Source: Candidatus Enterococcus murrayae
Lineage (GTDB): Bacteria; Bacillota; Bacilli; Lactobacillales; Enterococcaceae
DNA: 64,000 nt
Reading direction: 5' to 3'
Assembly: GCF_017315985.1 (NCBI RefSeq)
Contig: NZ_JAFLVR010000020.1
Span: 14,766 to 78,765, forward strand
In this document: in pieces, positions 1 through 8,593 of the stretch
Position numbering within the stretch: position 1 is the first letter of the stretch
Layout: each line of letters begins with the position of its first letter
Made by a program: the position numbers and the translations under genes
The notes under the pieces: generated by a model
What the model was told of the DNA's origin: nothing
Database searches by the model: none
Seen by the model: only the letters and a program-made list of their open reading frames with translations

Positions 1-17
1 CAGGCAACGCCGTTTTT

Positions 18-551
18 TTAATAATCCAACTGCTTTAATCTAAGCTTCACGTTGTTCTTGTCAATGAATTCAATCGTATACAAAGTACCGATATCCTGCT
101 TCAAATTTTCAAGTTTTGTCTCATCGCCAAACGAATTCAGAATGCGCAAAATTTTGTAAACAGCGATGGTTCCAAGACCGCCGCTGCCATATTGAAAGCC
201 CAATTCAGCCGTCTCGGAGATTCGGCTTCTTTCAATTTCTTTCAACAGCTCGTTGAATTCACCTTTGACAATGAATTGATCTTCTTTTTCTCGGACCTTT
301 TGCAGCAGCTCATTCAAGGTGGTTACTTGATAAAGCTCGTCACTATCACGAATTTGCAGCAGCGCATCTAACACTTCGCCTGGACTGTGCTCCGTACCTT
401 TAGCGATAGCGATAATCGTTTTAGAGCTGTAGGTTTCCGGATCACGTTTACTTGCTTTGGAAAGGGTCTGTTCGGAGATACCAGCAGATTTCGATAAATC
501 GTATCGAGTCAAACCTTGTTTCTGCAAAAAAATATCTAAAACGTTCTTCAT
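18..551 (-). CDS. XRE-family transcriptional regulator
   Basis: A 177-residue protein with a Cro/C1-type helix-turn-helix in about residues 1-65, including the segment LTRYDLSKSAGISEQTLSK. The C-terminal 110 residues are charged and mostly helical, of no family I recognise, and may be a sensing or dimerisation part. The start is supported by an AGGAGGAG ribosome site just upstream. It reads toward the left window edge, so any downstream operon partner is not visible. A DNA-binding role is secure from the helix-turn-helix. The target is unknown. Confidence 0.8.
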   Translation of the reverse strand: MKNVLDIFLQKQGLTRYDLSKSAGISEQTLSKASKRDPETYSSKTIIAIAKGTEHSPGEVLDALLQIRDSDELYQVTTLNELLQKVREKEDQFIVKGEFNELLKEIERSRISETAELGFQYGSGGLGTIAVYKILRILNSFGDETKLENLKQDIGTLYTIEFIDKNNVKLRLKQLDY

Positions 552-710
552 TTCCGCTCCTCCTTACTTTCACGACAACGAACGATTACTCAACTACATT
601 TTAGTACTGGATTGCTGGGTTGTCTATAGCTCGGTGGGTTTCTTTACAGGATAAACTTAAATTACTATAAACTCATTGGTTTTCTATCATGTTAGCTATT
701 TCAGCGATTT

Positions 711-725
711 TTGTAAGCGTTCGCT
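711..725 (+). promoter_or_regulatory. cre site (CcpA operator), perfect consensus
   Basis: TTGTAAGCGTTCGCT fits the catabolite-response consensus WTGNAANCGNWNNCW at every position. It lies between the divergent XRE gene and the unknown gene at 874, about 105 bp before the latter's -10 box, so either gene could be under carbon catabolite control. The rest of the 290-bp gap is AT-rich with nothing else I can name. Confidence 0.6.
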
Positions 726-830
726 CAATTGATTCAGTGATTTTCTAAAAGTGGTCAAACGCTTTAATTTATCTTTAAATATTGAGTTTTAAATTCGAAA
801 AGATAGCTAGTCGGAGCCCGTAGATTCCTT

Positions 831-836
831 TATACT
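831..836 (+). promoter_or_regulatory. -10 box TATACT before the unknown gene at 874
   Basis: A near-consensus -10 hexamer whose -35 partner is poor. Transcription would start close to 843, which rules out the GTG at 841 as a start and supports the GTG at 874. Confidence 0.4.
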
Positions 837-873
837 GAAGGTGAAAATAGAAAGAATCAGGGAGATAAAAAAA

Positions 874-1446
874 GTGAAAATAAAATATTTGAAAAGGCTT
901 CAGAGTTTTGGCGGATACCAAGCCAGTCGAGTGATTTGGATCACGACATTGAAGGATGAATTATTGATGAAGTTTAATATTTTAGATAAAGACGGGATTC
1001 TGCTCTATCAAATCAGCGAACGGCCAGAGTATGAAGAGGTAGATTTAATCGACTATTCCTTGTCCAACGTGCACTTGAAGGAAATAGGAAATTTTTTCAA
1101 GGAGGATTTTCCTGAGATAGAATACGATTGGGACGATCAGGAAGAAAAGACGATCATCTTGGGCTATTTTGGCGAGTTTCTAGCAAGACGGCATTGGCTG
1201 GCCAGAGATAGCAAAAAGTGCGACGATATCATTGTTGATTTTACCTTTAGTTCTTCTACGGGAGAGTCAGGCGAAAGTGCCAGCAAGGTGGAATATATCG
1301 TAAAAGGGACTACTGAAGATGAAATCATTGAGAATATCCTGCTTCCGAGGCTGATGGAGCGCGAAAGATTGGATAGAATCTTCGTTAATATTGCCGAAGC
1401 GGGAGCCGTCAATAGCTATCTAATCACGGTACAAGAGGATAAATAA
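874..1446 (+). CDS. Hypothetical cytosolic protein
   Basis: I do not recognise this 190-residue acidic protein. It has no signal peptide and no membrane segment. It carries a charged stretch near residues 60-90 (EIEYDWDDQEEK) and a serine/glycine-rich stretch, TFSSSTGESGESAS, near the middle. GTG at 874 is preferred because GGAGA lies 8 bases upstream; an in-frame GTG at 841 has no ribosome site and falls on the likely transcription start. It stands alone between a cre-bearing leader and its own terminator. Confidence 0.6.
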   Translation: MKIKYLKRLQSFGGYQASRVIWITTLKDELLMKFNILDKDGILLYQISERPEYEEVDLIDYSLSNVHLKEIGNFFKEDFPEIEYDWDDQEEKTIILGYFGEFLARRHWLARDSKKCDDIIVDFTFSSSTGESGESASKVEYIVKGTTEDEIIENILLPRLMERERLDRIFVNIAEAGAVNSYLITVQEDK

Positions 1447-1469
1447 TTTTTACTTGCAGTGTTTTAAGG

Positions 1470-1500
1470 CAGATACAGGAGGTGTATCTGTCTTTTTTTT
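1470..1500 (+). terminator. Rho-independent terminator
   Basis: An 8-bp stem, CAGATACA with TGTATCTG, closes a GGAGG loop and is followed by a run of T. It ends the unknown gene at 874. Confidence 0.85.
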
Positions 1501-1703
1501 GTTCATTCCTATCTAGCAAGTGAAAGTCATTTTCAAATATAGCGCCGATTAATGAAAGCGCCACTCTTTTTACATGAAGTCTATCGAAACGCTCAAGTCT
1601 GGGTGATATGGTTGAACTGTACCAATCAGCTGATGGTCCTGTGGACGCTGCTTCATTTAAGTGTTTCACACATAAAAAATGTTGAATTAGGAGGTTCTTT
1701 CTT

Positions 1704-2732
1704 ATGTTAGTTATTGCTTATATTGGTTTTGGCAATAGTGTCTGTCAGTATCACTTGCCATACGTAGAAGCACGAAAAAAGAAAATGACGGTCAAATATA
1801 TCTATCGCAGAGAAGAAGATCGGGTGGGCGACTTAGAACGTGAAAGCTGGTATCCAGCGATTCAGTTTACCTCCTCAATCGAGGAAGTAATGCAGGACCC
1901 GGAGGTTAATTTGATAGTGGTCAATACACCGGATCAGTTCCATGTTGCTTATACCAAAATGGCTTTGGAGAATGGGAAAAATGTTCTTACCGAAAAACCT
2001 TTTGCGATGACTAGTGAAGAGGCAAAAGAAGTCTTTGCGCTGGCAAAGGAAAAAGGGCTGCTTGCAATGGCTAACCAAAATCGTCGTTTCGATGCGGATA
2101 TGCGAACGGTTCGTAAAGTAATCGAATCGGGAGTATTAGGAGAGCTAATCGAAATAGAATCGCATTATGATTATTATCGACCAAGCATCGCTGAACACAA
2201 GGGGATGGGCGTCCTTTACGGATTAGCCGTTCATCCGATTGATCAAATTATCGGAGAGTTCGGTATTCCCAAAAAGCTGGTGTACGATGTTCGGAGTATC
2301 GATAATCCAGGAATTTCTGATGATTACTACGACATTGATTTTTTCTATCCTAAGGGATTGAAAGCCATCGTAAAAACTAGTTTCTATGTGAAGCTGGATT
2401 CTCCCAGCTTTAGTGTTCATGGTAAAAAGGGGAGTTTTCAGATGCCTTCACTAGGACATAATTCTTCGAAGGCTAAGCCTAATGGTCCTTATCCATTACC
2501 TGCAGAGGAGTATTCGGAAGAACTCTGGGGCACATTGTCATACATGGATCAAGAAGGACAGGAAGTAAACATGCGAGTTCCTGTTGAAAAAGGAGATTAT
2601 GGAATCATATATGATAATATTTTTGATGTTTTGGCTGGAAATGCCGAGAAAATGGTGAAGGATGAAGAAGTCATAGCTGTTTTAGAAATTATCGAAGCAG
2701 CAATACATGTCGCAAAGGAGGCAAAAGAATGA
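1704..2732 (+). CDS. Gfo/Idh/MocA family NAD(P)-dependent oxidoreductase
   Basis: 342 residues. An N-terminal Rossmann fold begins with GFGNSVCQYH, EKPFAMT near residue 97 is the family's EKP motif that positions the nicotinamide, and the C-terminal half carries HPIDQ near 178, where the catalytic His of this family sits. It probably oxidises or reduces a hydroxyl of a sugar, inositol or sugar phosphate. Its stop overlaps the next gene, a second oxidoreductase, by 4 bp, and a PTS permease follows, so it likely acts on the imported sugar. It is clearly paralogous to the gene at 8594. GGAGG supports the start. The substrate is not readable. Confidence 0.85.
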   Translation: MLVIAYIGFGNSVCQYHLPYVEARKKKMTVKYIYRREEDRVGDLERESWYPAIQFTSSIEEVMQDPEVNLIVVNTPDQFHVAYTKMALENGKNVLTEKPFAMTSEEAKEVFALAKEKGLLAMANQNRRFDADMRTVRKVIESGVLGELIEIESHYDYYRPSIAEHKGMGVLYGLAVHPIDQIIGEFGIPKKLVYDVRSIDNPGISDDYYDIDFFYPKGLKAIVKTSFYVKLDSPSFSVHGKKGSFQMPSLGHNSSKAKPNGPYPLPAEEYSEELWGTLSYMDQEGQEVNMRVPVEKGDYGIIYDNIFDVLAGNAEKMVKDEEVIAVLEIIEAAIHVAKEAKE

Positions 2733-3733
2733 AGCTGGGTCTTTTAGGAGCAGGGATGATTGTACATGATCTGCTGAGTTTTGTTGGCGAAATCAAGGAG
2801 CTGGAAATAGCTGCAATCTGTGCGACACCAGCAGAATCAGCAAGGATTGAAACCTTGGCCCAAGAACATGGGATCAAAGAACAGTATACGGATTACGATG
2901 AAATGCTTAAAAATACAGAGATCGATACCATTTACGTAGGCGTACCGAATCATCTACATTATATGTTTACGAAGAAAGCCTTACTAGCAGATAAGCATGT
3001 GATTTGCGAAAAGCCTTTTACGGCAAATTATCAGGAGGCTGTCGAATTAGCTGAGCTGGCAAAGGAACGCGAGCTGATGGTTTTAGAAGGGGTTTCTACA
3101 CGTTTTTTACCCAATGTATTGAAAATCAAAGAGCTTTTACCAACTTTGGGCGAAATTAAAATCGTTTCTGCTAATTACTCGCAATATTCTTCTAGATATG
3201 ACGCCTTCAAACAAGGAAACATTCAGCCCGCCTTTGATCTGGAGAAAGCCGGCGGAGCATTAATGGATTTGAATATTTACAATATCAATTTGATGGTCAC
3301 ACTATTTGGTGCCACCGATAATGTAAGCTATCAAGCGAATATCCAGAAGGGCATCGACACATCAGGTATCTTGAGTATGGACTATGGTGATTTTAAAGCA
3401 GTTTGTATTGCGGCTAAAGATTGCAAGGCGCCGATCGTGACTTCGATCCAAGGGGATAAAGGCTGCATTATTATTGAAGACTCCGCGAATATTGTGGCTA
3501 AGTTCAAACTGTTGATGAACGATTCAGCAAATGAAGAGGTTTATGAACTGAATCAGGGCAAACATCGAATGTATCATGAGTTCGTTGCATTTTGCGACAT
3601 CATCGACAATCAAAAAACATCTGAAGCAGATAAACTAATGCAAGTCTCATTGGAAACAATGAAGATCCAGACTCAGGCCAGAAGAACAGTTGACGTGATT
3701 TTTCCGTCTGATGTCAGTATGAGCAATCGGTAA
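2729..3733 (+). CDS. Gfo/Idh/MocA family oxidoreductase (Tyr-type active site)
   Basis: 334 residues with the Rossmann motif GLLGAGMIVHDLL at the N terminus and EKPFTANY near residue 93. The active-site strand reads GGALMDLNIYN. It therefore resembles the glucose-fructose oxidoreductase and dihydrodiol dehydrogenase branch, where a Tyr replaces the usual His. It is translationally coupled to the upstream oxidoreductase by an ATGA overlap. A parallel pair exists at 8594/9635, so the two enzyme types seem to work together, perhaps in successive steps on one sugar (inference). Confidence 0.83.
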   Translation: MKLGLLGAGMIVHDLLSFVGEIKELEIAAICATPAESARIETLAQEHGIKEQYTDYDEMLKNTEIDTIYVGVPNHLHYMFTKKALLADKHVICEKPFTANYQEAVELAELAKERELMVLEGVSTRFLPNVLKIKELLPTLGEIKIVSANYSQYSSRYDAFKQGNIQPAFDLEKAGGALMDLNIYNINLMVTLFGATDNVSYQANIQKGIDTSGILSMDYGDFKAVCIAAKDCKAPIVTSIQGDKGCIIIEDSANIVAKFKLLMNDSANEEVYELNQGKHRMYHEFVAFCDIIDNQKTSEADKLMQVSLETMKIQTQARRTVDVIFPSDVSMSNR

Positions 3734-3747
3734 TCATTGGAAAACAA

Positions 3748-3802
3748 CGTAGTGAGTTAGGGATTGCGAGTAACAAGGACGTGATCCCTGAGATCAACTA
3801 CG
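3748..3802 (+). other. Long imperfect hairpin between oxidoreductase and EIIC genes
   Basis: Nested inverted repeats: outer arms CGTAGT with ACTACG and inner arms AGGGAT with ATCCCT. They fill most of the 89-bp gap before the EIIC gene. There is no T-run, so it is more likely an mRNA processing or stabilising hairpin or an operator than a terminator. Confidence 0.4.
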
Positions 3803-3822
3803 CATAATTAGGAGGGCAAAAA

Positions 3823-5160
3823 ATGGAGAAACAGAAGAAAAGCTTAATGGATCGACTAACTGACTTTACGACAAAAATTTCCGGACCGCTAGGCAGATTT
3901 GCCAATACTGATATTATTTCTTCTATTGTAGCTGGCTTGGTTTCGGTAACACCGATTATTATGATCGGTTCGATCTTCTTGATTTTATATGTATTGGGAT
4001 CACCGGATGTTGGAACGAGTGGGCAACCATTAATCGGCTTTCTCGCGCCTTTAGCAGGTAAATTTGCCTGGATGAATAATTTAACGATGAATATGATGTC
4101 GCTTTATTGTTCAGTCGCGATTCCTTACCACTACGCACAAAAGAAAAGAATGAACACGCTGACGTGTAGTCTGTTAGGTCTGGCAACCTTTTTGATTTTT
4201 ACAATCAATGGTTATGATGAAGCTGGAGGCATCTCTGTCGCGTCGTTTAGTGCCAGCGGGTTATTTGTTTGTATTATTACGAGTATTGTAGGCGTTCAAA
4301 TCCTGAAATTCTTTTTAGATAGAAATATTACGATCAAAATGCCTGAGTCAGTACCGCCCAATATTGGCAATGCCTTTGGTGCGTTGCTGCCGTTTGCGAC
4401 GATCTTTTCACTGGCGTGGCTGATTCGCACTATTATGAATTTTGATATGGTTTCTTGGCTGAACACACTACTGGAGCCGATCATTTCCTCTTCAGATAGT
4501 CTATGGATGGCGATGTTTGTAACGTTTGTCTGCTTATTGTTATGGAGTGTCGGACTTCACGGAGATAATATGTTCTTAGTCCTCTTCACACCGTTCGGAT
4601 TGACCTGGGCTGATCAAAATGCAAGCGCTTTATCAAGTGGGGTATCGAACTATGATTTGCCGAATATTTTAGCAGGGCTAGGCGGCACAGGCCTTTTACG
4701 ACTCACCATTTGGACAGCAGCCGTTTGGCCGCTTTTAGTCCTGATGATCCTTTCGAAGAAAAAACAATTTCGAACAATTGGCTTGACTGCTTTAGCTCCA
4801 GGCATTTTTACCATTGTAGAGCCGGTGATTTATGGATTGCCGATTGCACTAAATCCATATTTGATGATTCCTTTTGTTTTGAGCGGAACTATCTCCACAG
4901 GTATCGGCTATCTCTTGATGTCGACAAGCTTTATTGGAAAATTTTATGCAATCGTACCGTGGGCAACACCGCCATTTCTACTAGGACCTCTGGGCACTGG
5001 AGATATAAAAACGGTTCTTATCCCAGTTCTTTCTTTTGTTGTTGGACTTGTTATCTATTTGCCATTCTGGAAGGTCTATAATCAAAGTCTTGATCTCACC
5101 GAAAAACAGGCACTTGATAAACAAACTGAAGCAGAAGTGATTCAACCAAATGAAGCATAA
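3823..5160 (+). CDS. PTS EIIC permease, cellobiose/lactose family
   Basis: A 445-residue polytopic membrane protein with about ten hydrophobic segments, of the CelB/LacE EIIC type. It shows the family's long hydrophobic core and a segment GLHGDN near residue 245. It carries sugar across the membrane while EIIB donates phosphate. No EIIA or EIIB lies beside it, so it must borrow these from another system. It follows two oxidoreductase genes and precedes an RpiR regulator, so it likely imports their substrate. AGGAGGG supports the start. Confidence 0.87.
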   Translation: MEKQKKSLMDRLTDFTTKISGPLGRFANTDIISSIVAGLVSVTPIIMIGSIFLILYVLGSPDVGTSGQPLIGFLAPLAGKFAWMNNLTMNMMSLYCSVAIPYHYAQKKRMNTLTCSLLGLATFLIFTINGYDEAGGISVASFSASGLFVCIITSIVGVQILKFFLDRNITIKMPESVPPNIGNAFGALLPFATIFSLAWLIRTIMNFDMVSWLNTLLEPIISSSDSLWMAMFVTFVCLLLWSVGLHGDNMFLVLFTPFGLTWADQNASALSSGVSNYDLPNILAGLGGTGLLRLTIWTAAVWPLLVLMILSKKKQFRTIGLTALAPGIFTIVEPVIYGLPIALNPYLMIPFVLSGTISTGIGYLLMSTSFIGKFYAIVPWATPPFLLGPLGTGDIKTVLIPVLSFVVGLVIYLPFWKVYNQSLDLTEKQALDKQTEAEVIQPNEA

Positions 5161-5202
5161 ACGATCATCGATAAAAACTGTTTTTTACAAGCAGGTATTT
5201 TT

Positions 5203-5307
5203 CTCAGACTAGGATGCTATAATTAACAAAACGGATAAGCCCGCGATAAATGAAGAACTATCCACTGCATCTGAAAGGGATAGTTTCACAGACCATCCTA
5301 GACTGAG
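5203..5307 (+). promoter_or_regulatory. RpiR gene promoter with nested inverted repeats
   Basis: A -10 box TATAAT lies at 5218-5223. CTCAGACTAGGATG at 5203-5216 is repeated as an inverted copy with one mismatch at 5294-5307, next to the ribosome site. Inside lie AACTATCC (5256-5263) and GGATAGTT (5278-5285). Because the left arm lies upstream of the transcription start, the outer pair is best read as a DNA operator, perhaps autoregulatory. Confidence 0.45.
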
Positions 5308-5317
5308 GAGTGAGGCA

Positions 5318-6097
5318 ATGATTATTCAACAACTGCAAGAGGGAACGAATTTTACCCATCAAGAAAAGGCGATCGTTCTCTTTATCTTGGAAAACAGAGA
5401 AAGTATTTTGGATAAAACTGCAAAGGAAATAGCGGCTATCACCTTAACCAGTCCTGCGACGATTAATCGTCTATGCAAGAAGTTAGGATTTACGAGCTAT
5501 CATGAGTTTCAATTACAATATGTCAGTGAGTACGCTCAAAGCATAAAAAACGATCAAACAAAGCTGGATGTAACTGCTTCAAATATCGATTTATCAAAAA
5601 CGGTCGAGGGATTATATCAAGAGACCGTGCGCCATACGCAGGCAATGTTAAAAAAGGCTTCGTTAAATCGTGTGATTAATCGCTTGATCCACTCTAAGAG
5701 AATCGACTTTTATGCGAGTGATATGAACTACACTCGTGCACAGGGAATCTGTTTAAAGCTGAGCAGTTTGGGAATTAATACGCAAGTGTTTAATACTTAT
5801 AATGATTTTTATATTGCCACACTGTCAGACGACGATAGTGTAGCAGTCATCATTAGCCATTCTGGTAAAAATTCCGTAATGATCAATGCGGCGATGGAAT
5901 TGCGGCGAAAAAACATTTATACAATCGCGTTGACCAGTAATGTGAATCGAGAGTTAGATTTGCTATGTAATGAAAGTCTGTATATTTATTCTGGCAATTA
6001 CGAGCTGACTTCATTGCAATACGGTGTTTCTGTTGATTACTTGCTGGACGTGATTTTCACCTGTCTGGTGGCCCGAAAACGAAAAGACCCGTTTTGA
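5318..6097 (+). CDS. MurR/RpiR family transcriptional regulator
   Basis: 259 residues. An N-terminal HTH_6 domain (about 1-77) includes TLTSPATINRLCKKLGFTSYHEF, written here only as a guide to its recognition helix, and a C-terminal SIS domain (about 125-250) binds phosphosugars. It likely senses the phosphosugar made by the upstream permease and controls this cluster. It has its own promoter and an inverted-repeat pair flanking its leader. GGAGTGAGG lies before the ATG. Confidence 0.83.
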   Translation: MIIQQLQEGTNFTHQEKAIVLFILENRESILDKTAKEIAAITLTSPATINRLCKKLGFTSYHEFQLQYVSEYAQSIKNDQTKLDVTASNIDLSKTVEGLYQETVRHTQAMLKKASLNRVINRLIHSKRIDFYASDMNYTRAQGICLKLSSLGINTQVFNTYNDFYIATLSDDDSVAVIISHSGKNSVMINAAMELRRKNIYTIALTSNVNRELDLLCNESLYIYSGNYELTSLQYGVSVDYLLDVIFTCLVARKRKDPF

Positions 6098-6168
6098 TTC
6101 CGAGAATCACTAAGTGAATGAAAGAAACGGACTCTCTATAGCTTTTAATAATAGGATAAAACAGGAAA

Positions 6169-6207
6169 CTCCTTAATGATGCGGCATATAATCATTAGGG
6201 ATTTTTT
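6169..6207 (+). terminator. Rho-independent terminator after the RpiR gene
   Basis: An 11-bp stem, TCCTTAATGAT with ATCATTAGGGA (one wobble pair), is followed by six T. Beyond it, 6208-6418 holds only the MerR-type promoter and a doubtful 28-codon reading frame starting at 6309. Confidence 0.75.
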
Positions 6208-6236
6208 GTTTTCTTCAAAAAAATGAACATTTACTC

Positions 6237-6267
6237 TTGCCCTAAAGTGAACTCCAAGGTGTATGCT
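6237..6267 (+). promoter_or_regulatory. MerR-type promoter with 19-bp spacer
   Basis: The -35 is TTGCCC and the -10 is TATGCT, separated by exactly 19 bp. The spacer carries AAGTGAACTCCAAGG. An overlong spacer is the hallmark of promoters that MerR-family activators twist open. It precedes the MerR gene at 6419, suggesting autoregulation. Confidence 0.7.
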
Positions 6268-6418
6268 TATTTCAACAGATAAAGCAGGTACAATAAAAGG
6301 ACACGGACATGCAACAAATCGTTCCATTGGATCAAAGGCGGTCAGGCTTCTTTAATCCTCGTGATCCAGGAGCGGTGAAAATTTTAGTGAGATAGATAAA
6401 TGAAAAAGAGGTGAAGGC

Positions 6419-6814
6419 ATGAATATTAAGGAAGTTAGTGAAAAATACGATCTTACACCAGACACTTTACGCTATTATGAACGCATCGGAGTCATCCCGC
6501 CGATCGCTCGTGACAAAAATGGCTACCGCGATTTTTCCGACACGGATTTGAATTGGGTTTATTTCGCGAAAGTCTTGCGAAATGCAGGTGTTTCGATTGA
6601 AGGCTTGATTGATTATACCCGTCTTTCACGTGATGGCGGGGAAACTTTAGGTGCCCGAAAAGCGATTCTTCAGGAGCATTTAGAGGAGGCTGAGGAAAAA
6701 ATCAAAGCGCTAGAAGAAGCCAGAGACTATTTGAAGTATAAATTGGATAATTACGATACCCACATGGTGGCTTATGAAAATGAGAAGCTGAAAATCAATA
6801 ATGAGCCTGTTTGA
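6419..6814 (+). CDS. MerR-family transcriptional regulator
   Basis: 131 residues. The winged helix-turn-helix at about 1-70 shows the family signature LTPDTLRYYERIGVIPP, followed by a long C-terminal dimerisation helix. No cysteine pair for metal binding is visible, so it fits the NmlR/AdhR-like group that responds to electrophiles or aldehydes rather than a metal sensor (inference). Its own promoter has the 19-bp spacer, and near-identical boxes precede the aldo/keto reductase at 10697 and the flavodoxin at 11786. Ribosome site: GAGGTGAAGG. Confidence 0.85.
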   Translation: MNIKEVSEKYDLTPDTLRYYERIGVIPPIARDKNGYRDFSDTDLNWVYFAKVLRNAGVSIEGLIDYTRLSRDGGETLGARKAILQEHLEEAEEKIKALEEARDYLKYKLDNYDTHMVAYENEKLKINNEPV

Positions 6815-6883
6815 CTAGCTGGACCAAAAAGGAAGAACTGAAGACGACAGGGATCAACTTGATAGATAAAAAGGAGCGAGGAA

Positions 6884-7462
6884 ATGAAAACGTTATATTT
6901 AATGCGGCATGGGGAAACCTTGTTTAATCAGCAGAAGAAAATTCAAGGCTGGTGTGATTCGCCGCTTACGGAGTTAGGAAAAAAGCAGGCATTAGTCGCA
7001 CGGGAGTATTTTATAGCGAATAACATCAACTTACATAGTGCCTATGCCTCTACATCCGAACGAGCCTGTGATACGTTGGAGCTGGTGACGAACGTGGATT
7101 ATACGAGAGTCAAAGGACTGAAGGAATGGAATTTCGGAGCTTTAGAAGCGGAGCATGAATACTTGAATCCGCCCTTGCCCTATGGAGACTTTTTCGTCGA
7201 TTTTGGCGGTGAAGGCGAGTTGGAATTTCGAGCAAGAGTTTCCCAAACGATTTTTGACTTGGTTCAAAAGGATGCAGGGGAGAATATTCTGATGGTTTCT
7301 CATGGCGCTTCCTGCAGGCAATTTATGCGGGTTTGGGATCATACAAGTCGCATCGATTTACCTGGACGCATCGCGAACTGCTGCATCTTGAAGTTCGCTT
7401 TTGAGAAGGATCAGTTTGCATTACAAGAAATAGTCAATCACGATTTCACTTCTGTTTTATAA
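6884..7462 (+). CDS. Histidine phosphatase family protein (phosphoglycerate mutase-like)
   Basis: 192 residues with the RHGET motif, whose His9 is the phospho-acceptor, and a second catalytic His in VSHGAS near residue 148. Family members remove phosphate from sugars or small metabolites. It lies 69 bp after the MerR gene and reads in the same direction, so the two may be co-transcribed. The substrate cannot be read from sequence. GGAGCGAGG precedes the ATG. Confidence 0.85.
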   Translation: MKTLYLMRHGETLFNQQKKIQGWCDSPLTELGKKQALVAREYFIANNINLHSAYASTSERACDTLELVTNVDYTRVKGLKEWNFGALEAEHEYLNPPLPYGDFFVDFGGEGELEFRARVSQTIFDLVQKDAGENILMVSHGASCRQFMRVWDHTSRIDLPGRIANCCILKFAFEKDQFALQEIVNHDFTSVL

Positions 7463-7464
7463 AC

Positions 7465-7512
7465 TAAAAAGCGATTCTACTTTACAGATGTTCAGTAGAA
7501 ACGCTTTTTTAG
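7465..7512. terminator. Bidirectional terminator
   Basis: AAAAGCG and TTCTACT pair with AGTAGAA and CGCTTTT, with A-runs and T-runs on the two sides. It serves the convergent phosphatase and RpiR genes. Confidence 0.8.
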
Positions 7513-8384
7513 TTACTATTGGCATCCTCCGACAAGCTGCCCTTTTCGATCCACGTGTTCTTTTTCTTAAAGGCCGACAGATTTTTCTGGAACTCTTTGG
7601 CATATAAAAGAGAGAACAGAGTATCCAAAATATATTCGAAGGCGACCTGTGAAGAGAAGGTGCTGACTTTTAAGAAGTCCATTTCCTCTTGGGTGAAGAC
7701 GATCGCTTGAGCAGCGAGGGGGATCAAATTTGACTGGCTATTGCCGGTAAGCAGCACAGCAGGAATATTTTCATTCAAAAAGTGCTTCATCATTCGTTCA
7801 TATTGCGGCACTCTTGCCCGATAGGTGATAAAAATGGCGCAATCGTTACTAGTCAGGCTTGCGGCATTCCAATCCTCATCGGCGTATTCATCCGCGATGA
7901 TCAAAAAGCGGTTGATTTTTACCAGCTTATTTTGAAAGCTGCGGGCACGGATCTGTGAATCTCCTTGTGCAAATAGGAAAATCCGCTCGGCCTTTGCTAG
8001 CAGGTTGACGGTGTCATCAAGTATTTGATCCTCTAATTGCGCATAGGTTCGTTGGACCGTATTGATCGTCAAATCGGCAATTTTTTTAGCGATTTCTTTG
8101 GTTGAGTCCTGAGGCATAAAAGGGAAATTCGCATCCACCGGTTCTGAACGATAAAGCTCGCTGTGGGCGATCTCTGAAACAGCGACTCGAAAATCGCGAA
8201 AGCCGTCGTAGCCCATTTTTTGTGCTAAACGAATCACTGAAGAGTGAGACGTATAGGTATTTTTGGCGAGCTCAGCGACATTGATCGCCGGGATGGTTGT
8301 CAGATGCTGCAAAATGTAGTCCGCGATTCTTTTTTCGGTATTGGTCAGGTCCTTTTGCAGCCGTAGTTTATCTATTAAGAGCAT
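7509..8384 (-). CDS. MurR/RpiR family transcriptional regulator
   Basis: 291 residues, with an N-terminal HTH_6 domain (about 1-77) and a SIS phosphosugar-binding domain (about 125-255). It is transcribed divergently from the second Gfo/Idh/MocA pair and is its likely regulator. GAGGTGATCAC before the ATG supports the start. The C-terminal tail of about 35 charged residues goes beyond the SIS domain. Confidence 0.83.
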   Translation of the reverse strand: MLLIDKLRLQKDLTNTEKRIADYILQHLTTIPAINVAELAKNTYTSHSSVIRLAQKMGYDGFRDFRVAVSEIAHSELYRSEPVDANFPFMPQDSTKEIAKKIADLTINTVQRTYAQLEDQILDDTVNLLAKAERIFLFAQGDSQIRARSFQNKLVKINRFLIIADEYADEDWNAASLTSNDCAIFITYRARVPQYERMMKHFLNENIPAVLLTGNSQSNLIPLAAQAIVFTQEEMDFLKVSTFSSQVAFEYILDTLFSLLYAKEFQKNLSAFKKKNTWIEKGSLSEDANSN

Positions 8385-8553
8385 GTGATCACCTCAGTCC
8401 TTATCATAACGTAAATTCAGCAAATCCAGAAGAACTGCCGCCCATTTTTCCCAATTTTTGGTATAAATGTTCGAGATTTCAGCGAAATGGATTGAATGCT
8501 TGGATAAAACGACCTGATTTGGCAGAAAGGCTTTTCTCACAGCGAGAGTCTTT

Positions 8554-8559
8554 TATAAT
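8554..8559 (+). promoter_or_regulatory. -10 box TATAAT before the second oxidoreductase pair
   Basis: A consensus -10 with a poor -35 (CTTTTC region at 8531), 35 bp before the ATG at 8594. The weak -35 fits a promoter that needs an activator, plausibly the divergent RpiR. Confidence 0.45.
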
Positions 8560-8593
8560 GAATGCAGCAAAACAAATTTGGAGGGATTTACTC

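Noticed and set aside
1550-1564. cre site before the first oxidoreductase
   Set aside because: ATGAAAGCGCCACTC fails three consensus positions, including the conserved 3' C.
6309-6395. 28-codon frame between the MerR promoter and the MerR gene
   Set aside because: It has only a weak ribosome site, no similarity I know and no composition bias. It was kept as a note only.
8297-8593. 5' extension of the oxidoreductase at 8594
   Set aside because: It runs antisense through the RpiR start and over the promoter. GGAGGG just before ATG 8594 and the alignment with the paralogue at 1704 fix the start.
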